DNA of 64,000 bases from Anaeramoeba flamelloides. Taxonomy: Eukaryota; Metamonada; Anaeramoebidae. Positions 1 to 10,661 of the stretch are shown one piece after another. Position 1 is the first letter of the stretch; every line of letters begins with the position of its first letter. The stretch lies in contig JANTQA010000047.1 in the NCBI GenBank assembly GCA_027625915.1, positions 18,228,001 through 18,292,000 of the forward strand, read 5' to 3'. The translations under genes and the position numbers were made by a program. The notes under the pieces are model-generated. The model was not told where the DNA came from. It saw only the letters and a list, made by a program, of their open reading frames with translations, and ran no database searches.

Positions 1-446
1 GTATTTTATTACATAAATAAAAGTTATTAAATTTTCTGATCTCGATTTTATCTGATATTTTTAGGAGGAAAATTAGTGTTTATTATTTTCCTTTTGATAG
101 AAAAAATCTTTTCCATAACTTTTTTAATCGCAAAAAAAATTCAAATAGAATTGAAAACATATAACTGTATTTTATTGCTTAAAAAATCATTTGTATGGTT
201 TCCTTATTTCCACTTTTTTATTGAAATTAATGGTACCTTGTTTTCACCAAAAAAGTGCTATTTTTTTTTTTTCATTTTTTGGAAATATTTCATCCAGTAT
301 TTTTGAAATAAATAAATTAGTAGTTTATTTAATCAGTATAAATATTAAACTTAATTTGGTATAGTTTATTAATGAATATCACCACTAACAAAGATGATTT
401 TTTATGAAATGTAAAAAAAAATGCCCCACTTTTTTGGAAATAGCTT
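1..446 (-). mobile_element. Non-autonomous DNA element (family A), cut by the window edge
   Basis: The sequence is a reversed copy of the element at 29216-29800. The shared part includes the phrase that reads CTCGATTTTATCTGATATTT near 41-60, and the right terminus at 421-446, which reads in reverse complement as a TAAGCTATTTCC...GTGGGGCA end. About 130 bases of the other end lie left of the window. Short reading frames inside it are fortuitous. It lies downstream of the last visible B55 exon on that gene's strand, so it may sit in a B55 intron. Confidence 0.75.
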
Positions 447-1119
447 ACGGTACTTGACGGCACTTGAAACCGTAAATTTTTTTAGACTTTTTTATCCTAG
501 CTATAATTTAGATAAGATTTTAGTAATGTAGGCAAGATTATTGAAATATCATTTTTTTATTCAAATCTAAACATACATAAATTTAATTGAAGTAATTTAT
601 TCAAATTAATTCATTTTGTTTTTTGATCTTTGTTACAAAAAAAAAATTCAGAAATTTTTTTACTTTTTTGTGAAAAGAGAAAACAAAAAAAAAATGTGTT
701 AAATGTTTTTAAAAAGTGAGGAATTAAAGTTTTATAAAGCGTTAATATAACTGCTTAATTCACATGCTAATTAGACATTTTTAACAACTTCCTTTTCGTC
801 TGCACTTTTTTATAACTACTGCGTTTTAAAAAATCAATTCTGAAATGAATACATTTATATAAATCAATTAATAAATAAATTACAAAATAGAACATTGCAA
901 AGATTCTGTCTTCTTTCTAAACCCGAAAAAATAAAAATAAATCTTTCTTTCTCGGAATTTAAATGTTGCAAAATAAAATAAAAAATAAAAAGAAGTAAAA
1001 AGAATCTATTTTCGAATAATTAAACAATCTGAATATTTTGATCCTTTTTGAAATAATTGTTCCAATTAAGAAGATCTTTAAAAAAAAAAATTAAAAGAAA
1101 AAAATTGAGTGTTCCTTAC

Positions 1120-1634
1120 TAAAAGACTTGTCTGTTCTCTCAAGATGCCAAAGATTTATTCTTAATTCATCTGAAGAAATGAAAACTTCATCATCAGAAC
1201 ATAAAGAAATTGCATTAATATTATAAGCGTGTGCATTTCCATAGGTCCTTTTATTGTATGCTTCTTTGTTTATTTCTTCGACTTGGACTTTTGGGAAAAC
1301 TAAATCTTTAGGACTGTTGATTCCTTGGATCTCTTCTTGATCTATATTAAGTTCGGTCACTAATTCAGTATCTTTAGAAAAGATTTTCCAAAGTTTGATT
1401 GTTTGATCTATTACAAAGAAGATTTTTGAATTGGTAGAGAAGGTAAATAATTTGAAAAAACAACAAGAACAAATAAAAAAAATTAAAAAAAAAAAAAGGA
1501 AAAAGGAAAGTTGAAAATTGTTAGAAAAAAAGTAACTTTCGAAGAAAAATCTTTTTTTGGACTTTACAAGAACCTAAGAATATTTTTTTTATTTTGAAAC
1601 CAAAAATTTTGGTGGTTGATTTTTAGGCTTGGTA

Positions 1635-1672
<38 letters not shown>

Positions 1673-2376
1673 TGTTTGGAAAAAAAATTTGACTTTGAAG
1701 GTTATTGAGAGAAAAAAATAAATAAAAAAAAAAAAAAAAAATAAAAAAAAAAATTGACAACCAAAACAAAAAAAAAAAATTACCATTTGTAGAGAGTAAT
1801 AAATGTGATCTATTTCTTCTTTTAATCCATTGAATTTTATTAATTTTTTCTTCAATGTCAATACTTTTGAGATAATCAAATTCAGGTTCATGAGATTGGA
1901 ATTCTGTGTAAAATTTGTACTGTAAACCTTTTTTCTTTTTTGAGTTTTCTTCTTCATCTTCATCTTCTTTTTCTTCATTAAAGAATTCTTCTTCTTCTAA
2001 ATCACTTTCTTCTTCACTTTCGTTTGAAATCTTTCAAAGATTGAAATTTTTTTCAAAATTTGAAAAGAGTCAAAGGTTTTTTAATTTTTTGGATTGGAGA
2101 ATGAAAAAAAATAAAACAAAAAAAAAATTTTAATTCAAAAATAAAAAAGTAAACCAATAAAAAGTGAAGATCTTGCAAAGATCGTAGTTGGTAAAAATAT
2201 TGTACACGGTTGCTTTGAAAAAGGATCACTCTTCCACCTCTATCACCAACAGCAATATAATTTCCTGTTGAATCAAATTCAAGTGCAGATATTTTGTCTT
2301 GTTCTGCGATCTTTTCTATTGAAGACTTGTCTCCAAAAATTTGTGAAACTCTCCACTTAAAAGGTACGTCTTCCAT
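1120..2376 (-). CDS. PP2A regulatory subunit B55 (WD40), 5' part, three exons
   Basis: B55 is the WD40-propeller subunit that directs PP2A to substrates. Exon 1 is 2376-2206, with an ATG start and the first blade ending [14 protein letters not shown]. Exon 2 is 2030-1784 and contains [17 protein letters not shown] and EEKINKIQW, both close to the B55 signature. Exon 3 is 1407-1120; it opens with DQTIKLWKI and ends with [19 protein letters not shown]. Introns 1785-2205 and 1408-1783 are GT-AG and phases agree (0, then 1). Exon 3 ends on a good donor (A|GTAAGG) in phase 1, so at least one more exon must follow, but I found none in 1-1119 and the C-terminal half is outside the window. An acidic insert of about 30 residues ([14 protein letters not shown] onward) separates blade 1 from the conserved [12 protein letters not shown] segment, longer than in animal B55. 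Intron 2 holds a 32-base T run at 1639-1670. Confidence 0.88.
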
Positions 2377-5300
2377 TTTAATTAGTTATTAAAAATGAAA
2401 AAAAATATTAAAAATCGAGATTAATAAAAAATGAAAAGTTTCTTCCTATTTTTATTCTTATTAAATTTGACAAACTGTTAAAGGTCTGATTTGGAATTTA
2501 TATTCATCTTTGGCACTTGCTAAAATTAGAATTTTGGGGTAGAAAAAATAATTGTTATTTATTTATGATCTGTTTTAAGAGAAATGGGAAAAAACATTTT
2601 CTTGTGTTTGTGATTAACTTTTGTCCTTGATCTGGATTATTAACATATAATGATCAAACTTCAATTTATTTTTTCCACCGATTTAAAAGTTTGTTCTGAC
2701 TTTTAAAAAAGCTTCAAAAGTTTGATTTAAATTAATTTTAAGTTCAAAATCAATGTTTTGTTATAATTAGATTTTTTTTAGTCCAAAAAAAAATTGGAAT
2801 TTATTCTTTGGAATATTTTGGAGATTTTAATTTTTTATCAAAAAAAAATTAAGTCTTTTTTTGAATTGTTTTGAAGAAGTTGTAATTTAAGTCTATGACC
2901 CGCTTTTACTTTGATATACCCCCCATAGAATTTATGTTACAAAATCTGAGATTTGACAATAATCAATTAATCGAAATAATTTTAAACAGTCATAGATCTA
3001 AATTAATTCGTTGTGCTTTCTCTCTTCTAATTTGTTTACAAAGATTAATGAACAATTTTAATAAGAAGAATATTCCCATAAAAAGTTAAATATAAATGTT
3101 ACAATTTTTTTACTTAAGTTCATATTTTAGACAGGTAGAACAAAATTTATTATATTTTATATTTATTTTCAGAAAAATTGTAAAAAATTTTTCCAAGAAG
3201 TTACCATTTTTTCTTTTTTAAAATTAACTTTTCAAAGAACTTATTCAGCAATTTATTGTTATATTGGAAAAAGAAATGTGATATTTAATTGTAAATGTTT
3301 TTCAATTTACATTGCAAATAACGATAATATCAAATAATAACTAATAAACAAATGAAAAGTCAAAAATTATTTTATTTTTATATTACTATTATAATATAAC
3401 AAAAATAACTATTATAAAATAAAATAAATAAAAGCTTTGTAAAAAATTATATAATGATGATTTATTATTAATGGTTAAATGTTAAAAAAAGAAAAAAAAA
3501 AAAAAAAATTCATTATTAGCTACACTTTTAAGGCACAAGTATTAAGAGAAAATCGAGTAACAAATAAAATTCCCAATTAGGGTATAATTTTTGGATTCTA
3601 GTAACTTAGCTCATGGAGTTACTTTTCATACTTTAATTTTGGTTTTCATCTTTATGTTGGTCCAAGTATCTATATTCTGGAGATCTGCCCCAGGTAGATT
3701 AAAAAATTCTCATCCAGTATTTATCCTGATAAGACTACTACCTTAAAAAGTTTGAAAAGGAGAGGATTTGATAATTTTTAGTTTTCATCAATCTAAACTT
3801 AATTTCAGACATAGGTTACCAATTGTTTTTCAAATATCAATTATTATTTATAATTGATCTTTGAAGAAAAACAAATAAATGATTAGAATAATATACACCA
3901 AAGGATAATTGATATTAGTATCGTGTTAAATATAACAAATCAATAGATTTATTTAAAAATTGAAAAATTCAATTTCTTTGGGCCTTGTTGAGAAAAATAA
4001 TAAATTAATTTTGATCTTCGATTGATGATAGAATAATAAATAGAAATCAATTTTAACTTCATTTTCCATAACTTTCTTTTAGAAATCAAGTCCCCAAACG
4101 AAGTTTTTTGGTATTTGTAGTCTCTATTTGAAAAAGAAAAGGAAAATGAAGCAAAAATTTTTTGTATTTATTTAACAAATATTAGGATCTAAGATAAATA
4201 AAATTCCAATAGAAATTAATATGATTTCTCTCCAATCATTTTCAGTGTTTCAATGACATTAGAATAACACGTTTTTACCAAGTGACTATAGATCTTGCAA
4301 TAAAAAACTAAAATTGTAAATGAATTAGGCTCTGTTAAAAAAATATTGGAAAAAAGAAAAAACAAATATGAAAAAATGTGAAAAAAGGAAATTTCAATTT
4401 TGGAATTTCAGATATAAATTTTACGAAAAAAATCCCTTCAAACATTTGAAAAACCTTTAATTTACTTAATACAACTGTGGCCCCATTTGACTTAAAAATG
4501 ATATATATATATATATATATATATCTGGGTAAAATTATGTTTTTTTTTTTTTTTAATGTGTAATTTTTTGTAAACCCAACTCCCAATATATTTAATTTTT
4601 TTGTTTTTTTGTTTCTCATCACAATATATTATAATTTACATTTACTACATTAATTAGAGAGTCATACCAAAAAAAAGGATAGAATTTAAAAATTTTAACT
4701 TATAAATATTGATAATGGAGGTATAGATTCTATCACCAAATTTTATTTGTGTTTATAATTTATATGAATTGGCTGTGTAACTTAATATTAATCAATCAAA
4801 AATTTCTTTGCCAATTGAAAATTTTTACATCGTGGTAGAAATGAAATGAAAATACAACATACAAAAAAATAATACAACTAAAAAATTTTTCTAATGCACT
4901 ATTAAAAAGTATCCAAATTGAACAGAAGTTTGCATTATTATTCCTTTACCACATTTAATGATTTTATATTTTTTAATTTTTAGTTTTTATTTATTAAATG
5001 TAATACTTTTTTTAATACAAATAAACTAAGCTGAATGGATGACTTTATAATTTTTCATAGGATCTAAAAAAAAAAAAGAAATAAAAAATAAACTAGAATT
5101 CAAAATTTTCCACAAAGTTAAAACAGTTCAAAGACTCACAATAATACAATTTCATTCAAATTGGAAATAATTTTGATTTTTGTAAAATGTTAAAATCATT
5201 TTTTCATCTTTTAGTATTTTGGTTTTCATTTCATTTTTTGAATTATGTAACTTGTTTCGTTCAATCTATCAAAAAAATTTTCAACATGATTGATATGAGG

Positions 5301-6067
5301 TTCAAGTGAAATTCTTAAAATGAGGATAATAAATTAAAATAAAAAGGATTGAATAAGCCTTGATTAAAATTTAGGATTCAATTTCCATCTGTTTGGAAAT
5401 AATTTGTTATTTTTGTTAAAAGAGGAATGCTTTGGGTGAGTTTCTTGTCTTTAATGGGTTGAACGATATAGTTGGGATTTTTTTTTAAGCCAAACAAAGT
5501 TATTCTCTCGATTAGATTTTTGGTATTTCTTCATTCGTAAATTATTCCTCCAATCTTTGAAATATTGTAAAACTAAATCAATATTTTAAGAGGTTAACTG
5601 CTATAGCTGTTGTTTATTTTGAGTTTTGGAGATTAACTTTATTGTTCCTCTTTGAAAATTTAGTTTACTTTTGGATTTTTCTAATTTGTCAAAAATTACT
5701 TAGATTTTTAAAAAAGTTTTTAATTTAAAAAATAAATTTAAAAATTGAATTAAAGTGAAATAAAGACATTTTCAACTTTTCTCTCGATAAAAATTAACAA
5801 ATAAAAAATAAAAAACATTCAATCTATTTTTTTTATTTCGTTCTCAAATCAATGTTTTTCAATAAATATTTGAGTGTTTTGTTCATTTAGATCATTATTT
5901 GACCGTCGTTTTATCATTTATTATTGAATATTACATTTATTTTATCAAAATATAAAAGAAATTTAAAATGTTAATAGAATAGAATAATTATGTTTCATCA
6001 TTGCTACAATCATCTTTATTATTATTATTATTATTATTATTCTTGTTATTATTATCACTATCATTCC

Positions 6068-6099
<32 letters not shown>

Positions 6100-6425
6100 T
6101 TTTTTTAAGATTTGATAAGCCATCTTTTTTTCTCATTAAACATTAAAAAAAAAAAAAAAATTGAAGGTGTTTGATTTTTTCTTTTTCATAACGAACATTT
6201 AAAATTCATTGAATGATGACCAATTACAAAATAAAGACAAATTTCAAACATTCAAAAATTATTTTTTTAAATTACAAGCTAAGAAAAAATAGATTCCAAA
6301 TCTAAAAAACAACAATAGCATCTAAACTCAAAGTATTATTCTATTCAAGAATTTGAATTTTAATCAAGTAAAACATAATTTATAATGTGTATAGCTCTAT
6401 GAGAATGTAACGAATATACAAGGAA
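2377..6425. other. Intergenic region with scattered repeat fragments, no gene seen
   Basis: No convincing gene. It contains a small piece of family D (near 3518-3550, the CACTTTTAAGGCACAA motif), a family L copy (about 3840-4330), a TA microsatellite at about 4500-4525, a piece of family H (about 4860-5330), and ATT microsatellites (about 6017-6060 and 6069-6103). A 64-codon frame at 2895-3089 (plus) has a somewhat coding-like mix but no recognisable family. A slightly GC-richer patch at 3560-3700 is unexplained. Confidence 0.6.
3840..4330 (+). repeat. Dispersed repeat family L
   Basis: It matches 58690-59100 in reverse orientation. Shared phrases include TCCCCAAACGAAGTTTTTTGG-like text beside 'GTATTTGTAGTCTCTATTTG' here and its reverse complement there, plus the block around ATATGATTTCTCTCCAATCA. 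A weaker third copy lies near 21640-21800. Ends were not resolved and no coding capacity is seen. Confidence 0.6.
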
Positions 6426-9400
6426 TTAAAGATTTTTTCTTAATATCCAACATTTATCTCTTTTCCTAAATTTAGCAACGGAATTTAAAGTTTTTTTAAA
6501 TAAGATTTTATCTTCACTGGAATGGGCAATTTTGCCAAATTTTGTAATTATTTGTTTTGTTGAAGCCTTTCCATCATTACGAATTAAAAAATTTTTGACT
6601 TGTTGTACTAACGAAAGAATTTTTTTTTCTTGATAGGTCAATTTTTTAACATTAACTTTTTGATGACTATTTTTATTATTTGACCTTTGCCACATTTTAT
6701 TTAATATTGATCCTTGATTTCTATTACCATCGTCATCGTCGTCGCTGTCGTCGTCATCATCATCTTCGTCACTGTTCACACCAACATTTCTATCATTTCG
6801 GCCACCAACATTATCCTTTGATAAAGAAATATTTTTTAAAAAAGGTTTTCTATTTGGGTTTATTGTATTTGCATTCTCGATTTCGTTTTCGTTTTCATTT
6901 AATAATTTATTTTTATTAAGGCTGTGTAAAAATATTGGTTTCAAATTCTCATTTTTTAATAATTCTCTTGAATCTTTTAAAGCCCTCATTGCTCTTTTTA
7001 CAATTTTATCGGCTTCTTTTTCTATCAATGAATTTTCGGTCTCTTGGTTTCCCATAATTTTACTATGATTAATGATAGATGTCAAGCTATTTGATTTTTC
7101 ATTGAATAAAAATTCCAAAATACCACTATTGCTATTGTTATTACTACTGCTACCCCCATCATTATTCTGCGCATTATTTTGATAATTTTTTGGTTCAAAT
7201 TTTTTTGTTGAACGTAAATAACTTTTATCTCCTTTAATGGAAGGACTTATATTTGAAAAAATTTTTTCAGTTTCTGTTTTATTTTTTTTCTTATTTTGAT
7301 ATTTGTTCTTTTTATTCTTGGAGGAATTCTTATTATTTGAATTGCGTTGGGAATTGATATCAAAGGAAAAAAGATCATGAACTTTCTTTTTTATAAAATA
7401 ATTTTTTTGTAAAGGGTTATTTAAAATTTTATTACTTAGCTGCGATTTTAAGATCCCCCTTTGGTATATTTTTTCCTCGATCGAGCCAGCAGTGATCAAT
7501 CTAATAATAACAACATCCTTCTTTTGGCCAATTCGAAATATCCGATCGATTGCCTGGTTGTCATTACCGGGGTTCCAGTCTGGATCGTAAATGATTAGTC
7601 GATCTGCACAGACTAGATTAATCCCCAGCCCACCGACTTTCGTCGATAGCAAGAAAATAAAATAGGAATCGTCGCTTTGGAAAGTTCTAATTAAATTGTT
7701 TCGAATCTTAACAGGAGTTGTGCCGTCTATTCTTAAAAATTTCATTTTCTTTTTTTTCAAAAAAATTTCAATGATATCTAAGACAGTAGTCCTTTGCGAA
7801 AATAATAGCGCACGGTGATTTTCTTTCTTCCAAAATGGTAAGATTTGAGACAACACCTTTAATTTGCCAGACCGCTCTTCAGAACCATAATCCTTTGAAT
7901 TCATTAATTCTTCCACTGAGCTAACTTGATCAATTGTAAAATTATTTTTTGACAAAACAGGGTATTTTTTCGGGTTTAGGAATATTTTAGAATCTTTCTT
8001 TTCGAGGCGATTAACCATAGTATTATCTGTGCTATTCTTTCCATTGGGATTATTCTCCCCTTGGATAATATTTTTATTTCTTCTATTAATATGTTTCATT
8101 CTTTGGGCATTTCTTTTAAGTTTTTTTTTTTTGCTTTTAATTTCTTGTTTTGCCTTTAACATTTGCTTTGCCGAAAATAAGCACAAATCAGGGTGATTAC
8201 AGATTTTTCTTAAATATTCAATACAGGCAAATAATTTGCCCTTTTTCGAATTCTCCAAGGAATGATTTAAAACATAGGAAACGTCTTTAGATTTTAAATA
8301 TTGCTGGTATTTTTCAGTCTGATAGGCCGTTAAATAACAAAACAAGACCAATTCCGTTTTCTTGGGCAAATCTGGTATAACGTCCTTTTTCAGTCTTCTG
8401 ATCATATACGGAGAGACCAATTCCCTGAGCAAAACCGCATATTTGTAAGCCGTTTGGACCTCCAGGGGGGTGGCGTCCAGATACGATCCAAATTTGATAG
8501 GGATCGCGAATTGCTCTTGAAAGACCTGCAATGTGCCCAGGATCGTCGGTGCGATGAAATCAAAGATGGACCAAAATTCAATTAAATTATTTTGAATTGG
8601 CGTGCCGCTCAAGATCAGCCTATGCTTGGTTTTTAATCTTTTGCATATTTTGCTAATACTGGTTTCAGGGTTTTTAATTTTCATTCCTTCGTCTAAAATG
8701 ACATACCCCCACTTGACCTTCAAAAACAATTTGGAATTCAATTTTAAGGTTTCATATGTCGTCACCAAAATGTCTCCTTCCCTTTGTACCATTTCAATCA
8801 TTTCCTTTTTTGTCATGTTTTTAAACGTCGAAGATTGGTGACACATTACAACCCTGAATAAAGGCCAAAAGGTATGGATTTCACGAATGAAATTTTTCAT
8901 AATGGTCGCATAGCAGACAATTAGTGTCGGCTTGAAGAGCTTGGAATAATGTAAACCAGCTAAGAAAATACTGATCTGTACAGTTTTGCCGAGCCCCATC
9001 TCGTCGCCTAAAAGCCCCCCGACTCGCTTTTGATGCAGATCCCAAAACCATTTAATTGCCTTCTTTTGGTAGTGAAATAACGTGTCCCATAAAAACAATG
9101 GTAACTTGTAACCATTTTCTAATTCTATCTCCTCAATTGTGGAATTACTAAAATTTGTATTAATAAATTCCTCAACCCTTGATTGGTACAAATCCACATC
9201 CCCATCATCTTCTGCTATTAAGTCTCTCCAAGATTCCTCTTTTTTCTTTTCTTTTTTTTTGATTTGAACCTGATTAGGAACAAGATTGTCATTTGAATTG
9301 AGAAATTTATTTTTTATTTTGATTCGATACTTTCTTTTTCTTTTTCTATTTGTAATTATAATTTCTTTTTCTTCATTTTTTTCTTTTTCCTTTTCCTTTT

Positions 9401-10661
9401 CCTTTTTCTTTTCCATTTCCATTTCCATTTCCATTTCCATTTCCATTTCCATTTCCATTTCCATTTCTTTTTCTTTTTCTTTTTCTTTTTCTTTTTCTTT
9501 TTCTTTTTCTTTTTCTTTTCCATATTCTTTTGGTGGAAACTCTTCCTCTTCATTATTGTTTTCTCCTTTATCTTTTTCAACTTCAATTTTTGATCGGTTG
9601 TCATCACCATATTGATGGGATTCTGTAAAAGTCTTGTTTTGAAATTTTTTATTTTTAGATTGCTCAAAGAATTCTTTTAATTCACCAATATTTCTTTTTT
9701 GTTTGGAAAATTTGATACCCAATTTCTTTTTTTGATCATTATTAGAATTTCGAGATTTAGAATTCTTTTCTCTTGCTTTTTCCTTTTTTTTGTGATTTCG
9801 TTTTAAGATGATCAACTTTCTTTTTGCTTTTTCTTTTGCCATATTTTCTTTTCTGAGTTGTTCTTTGAGTCTTTCGATTTTTTTTTCGATTTTTCGAATA
9901 TTTACCTTATTAAAGGCTTGGAATTTGTTTGAATTTAATTGTGATCTCAGCTCCTTCAGTTGTTTTCTTTCTTCACGGATAGTTTTTTGGATTTGTTCAC
10001 ATTTTTTGATATATTGATCATAGACTAATTTGTAACTTTCAATTTTTGATTTTTTGATTACTTGGCTTTCAAAATTTGAAATACTCATTGTTTGAAAGCC
10101 AAATTTTTGAAATTCTTTTGCTCCATTTTGGTTTTTATTATTATTATTGTTATTGTTATTTTTATTGTTATTTATCCCATTAAATTCAGAATTTGCTTTA
10201 TTAATATCATCGTCTTTCGAATTTGATTTTTCATTATTGCCATTAGAATCAGAACTTGAGCTAGAACTAAAACTAAAACTAGAACTAGAACTAGAACTAG
10301 AACTAGAACTAAAATCGGAATCTACATAATTAGAATTGTATGGTGGTGTTTTGGGTTCACGTATTTCATTTTTTTTTGATTTATCATTATGGGACACACT
10401 TAAATCTTGTTCTTTATTTTTATTGTATTTCTGCAATTCAATACTACTTTTTTGTTTTTTTGTTTGAGAAACAGACTGTTCGTTTTGACTCAAGCCATTT
10501 TGCTGAATCAGTTTTTTTTGTGTATTTTCTCGTGGGGTTGTCTTCCCTTTTGGGCTTTGGTTATATTCTTTTTTTTTGTCAACAGTTATTTTACTAGTGG
10601 GTAAACTATCTCTTCTTTTTAAATATTGCTTGAGACTTAAACTTTTTACAAGCTCACTCAT
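6426..10661 (-). CDS. ERCC6: CSB/ERCC6/Rad26-type SNF2 DNA-dependent ATPase
   Basis: This nuclear SNF2 translocase acts at stalled RNA polymerase II in transcription-coupled repair. The uninterrupted frame gives 1411 residues from the ATG at 10661; the 46 codons upstream begin with no ATG. Residues 110-180 are Ser/Asn-rich, and 210-310 are a likely coiled coil. Residues 378-430 are a Lys-Glu then Met-Glu repeat. The ATPase follows: GDEMGLGKT (about 552), DEGMKIKNP (about 656), SGTPIQNN (about 685), CNHPDLC, STKVGGLGINL, and QAIDRIFRIGQ (about 1040). A run of Asp lies near 1300. The last 65 residues, with DGKASTKQII and KCWILRKNL, resemble the C-terminal winged helix of human CSB (DGQASTREIL), which separates it from other SNF2 proteins. 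Motif II reads DEGM where CSB proteins have DEGH. Length is close to human CSB (1493). Confidence 0.93.
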   Translation of the reverse strand: MSELVKSLSLKQYLKRRDSLPTSKITVDKKKEYNQSPKGKTTPRENTQKKLIQQNGLSQNEQSVSQTKKQKSSIELQKYNKNKEQDLSVSHNDKSKKNEIREPKTPPYNSNYVDSDFSSSSSSSSSSSFSFSSSSSSDSNGNNEKSNSKDDDINKANSEFNGINNNKNNNNNNNNKNQNGAKEFQKFGFQTMSISNFESQVIKKSKIESYKLVYDQYIKKCEQIQKTIREERKQLKELRSQLNSNKFQAFNKVNIRKIEKKIERLKEQLRKENMAKEKAKRKLIILKRNHKKKEKAREKNSKSRNSNNDQKKKLGIKFSKQKRNIGELKEFFEQSKNKKFQNKTFTESHQYGDDNRSKIEVEKDKGENNNEEEEFPPKEYGKEKEKEKEKEKEKEKEKEMEMEMEMEMEMEMEMEMEKKKEKEKEKEKNEEKEIIITNRKRKRKYRIKIKNKFLNSNDNLVPNQVQIKKKEKKKEESWRDLIAEDDGDVDLYQSRVEEFINTNFSNSTIEEIELENGYKLPLFLWDTLFHYQKKAIKWFWDLHQKRVGGLLGDEMGLGKTVQISIFLAGLHYSKLFKPTLIVCYATIMKNFIREIHTFWPLFRVVMCHQSSTFKNMTKKEMIEMVQREGDILVTTYETLKLNSKLFLKVKWGYVILDEGMKIKNPETSISKICKRLKTKHRLILSGTPIQNNLIEFWSIFDFIAPTILGTLQVFQEQFAIPIKFGSYLDATPLEVQTAYKYAVLLRELVSPYMIRRLKKDVIPDLPKKTELVLFCYLTAYQTEKYQQYLKSKDVSYVLNHSLENSKKGKLFACIEYLRKICNHPDLCLFSAKQMLKAKQEIKSKKKKLKRNAQRMKHINRRNKNIIQGENNPNGKNSTDNTMVNRLEKKDSKIFLNPKKYPVLSKNNFTIDQVSSVEELMNSKDYGSEERSGKLKVLSQILPFWKKENHRALLFSQRTTVLDIIEIFLKKKKMKFLRIDGTTPVKIRNNLIRTFQSDDSYFIFLLSTKVGGLGINLVCADRLIIYDPDWNPGNDNQAIDRIFRIGQKKDVVIIRLITAGSIEEKIYQRGILKSQLSNKILNNPLQKNYFIKKKVHDLFSFDINSQRNSNNKNSSKNKKNKYQNKKKNKTETEKIFSNISPSIKGDKSYLRSTKKFEPKNYQNNAQNNDGGSSSNNNSNSGILEFLFNEKSNSLTSIINHSKIMGNQETENSLIEKEADKIVKRAMRALKDSRELLKNENLKPIFLHSLNKNKLLNENENEIENANTINPNRKPFLKNISLSKDNVGGRNDRNVGVNSDEDDDDDDSDDDDDGNRNQGSILNKMWQRSNNKNSHQKVNVKKLTYQEKKILSLVQQVKNFLIRNDGKASTKQIITKFGKIAHSSEDKILFKKTLNSVAKFRKRDKCWILRKNL
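9376..9530 (-). repeat. Hexanucleotide repeat coding for Lys-Glu and Met-Glu runs
   Basis: On the plus strand this is TTTTTC units flanking a block of TTTCCA units (9413-9466). On the coding strand of the CSB gene they encode (KE)n, about ten ME units, then (KE)n. The block stays in frame in the only annotated reading, so it is an expanding coding minisatellite. Confidence 0.85.

Noticed and set aside
76-306. 76-codon plus-strand frame near the window start
   Set aside because: It begins with GTG, is Phe/Ile/Lys-rich and lies wholly in a family A element; a similar frame in the copy near 21049-21291 only reflects shared repeat DNA.
960-1090. Fourth B55 exon (minus text containing NIQIV next to SF-like position)
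   Set aside because: It hits a stop at once and lacks the conserved NIVDIKP continuation.
3560-3700. tRNA-derived SINE candidate with TAGCTCATGGAG
   Set aside because: An A-box-like word is present but no proper B box follows and no second copy was found.
9286-9615. Frames antisense to the CSB KE/ME repeat
   Set aside because: Hexanucleotide repeats are open in several frames; these are shadows of the coding strand.
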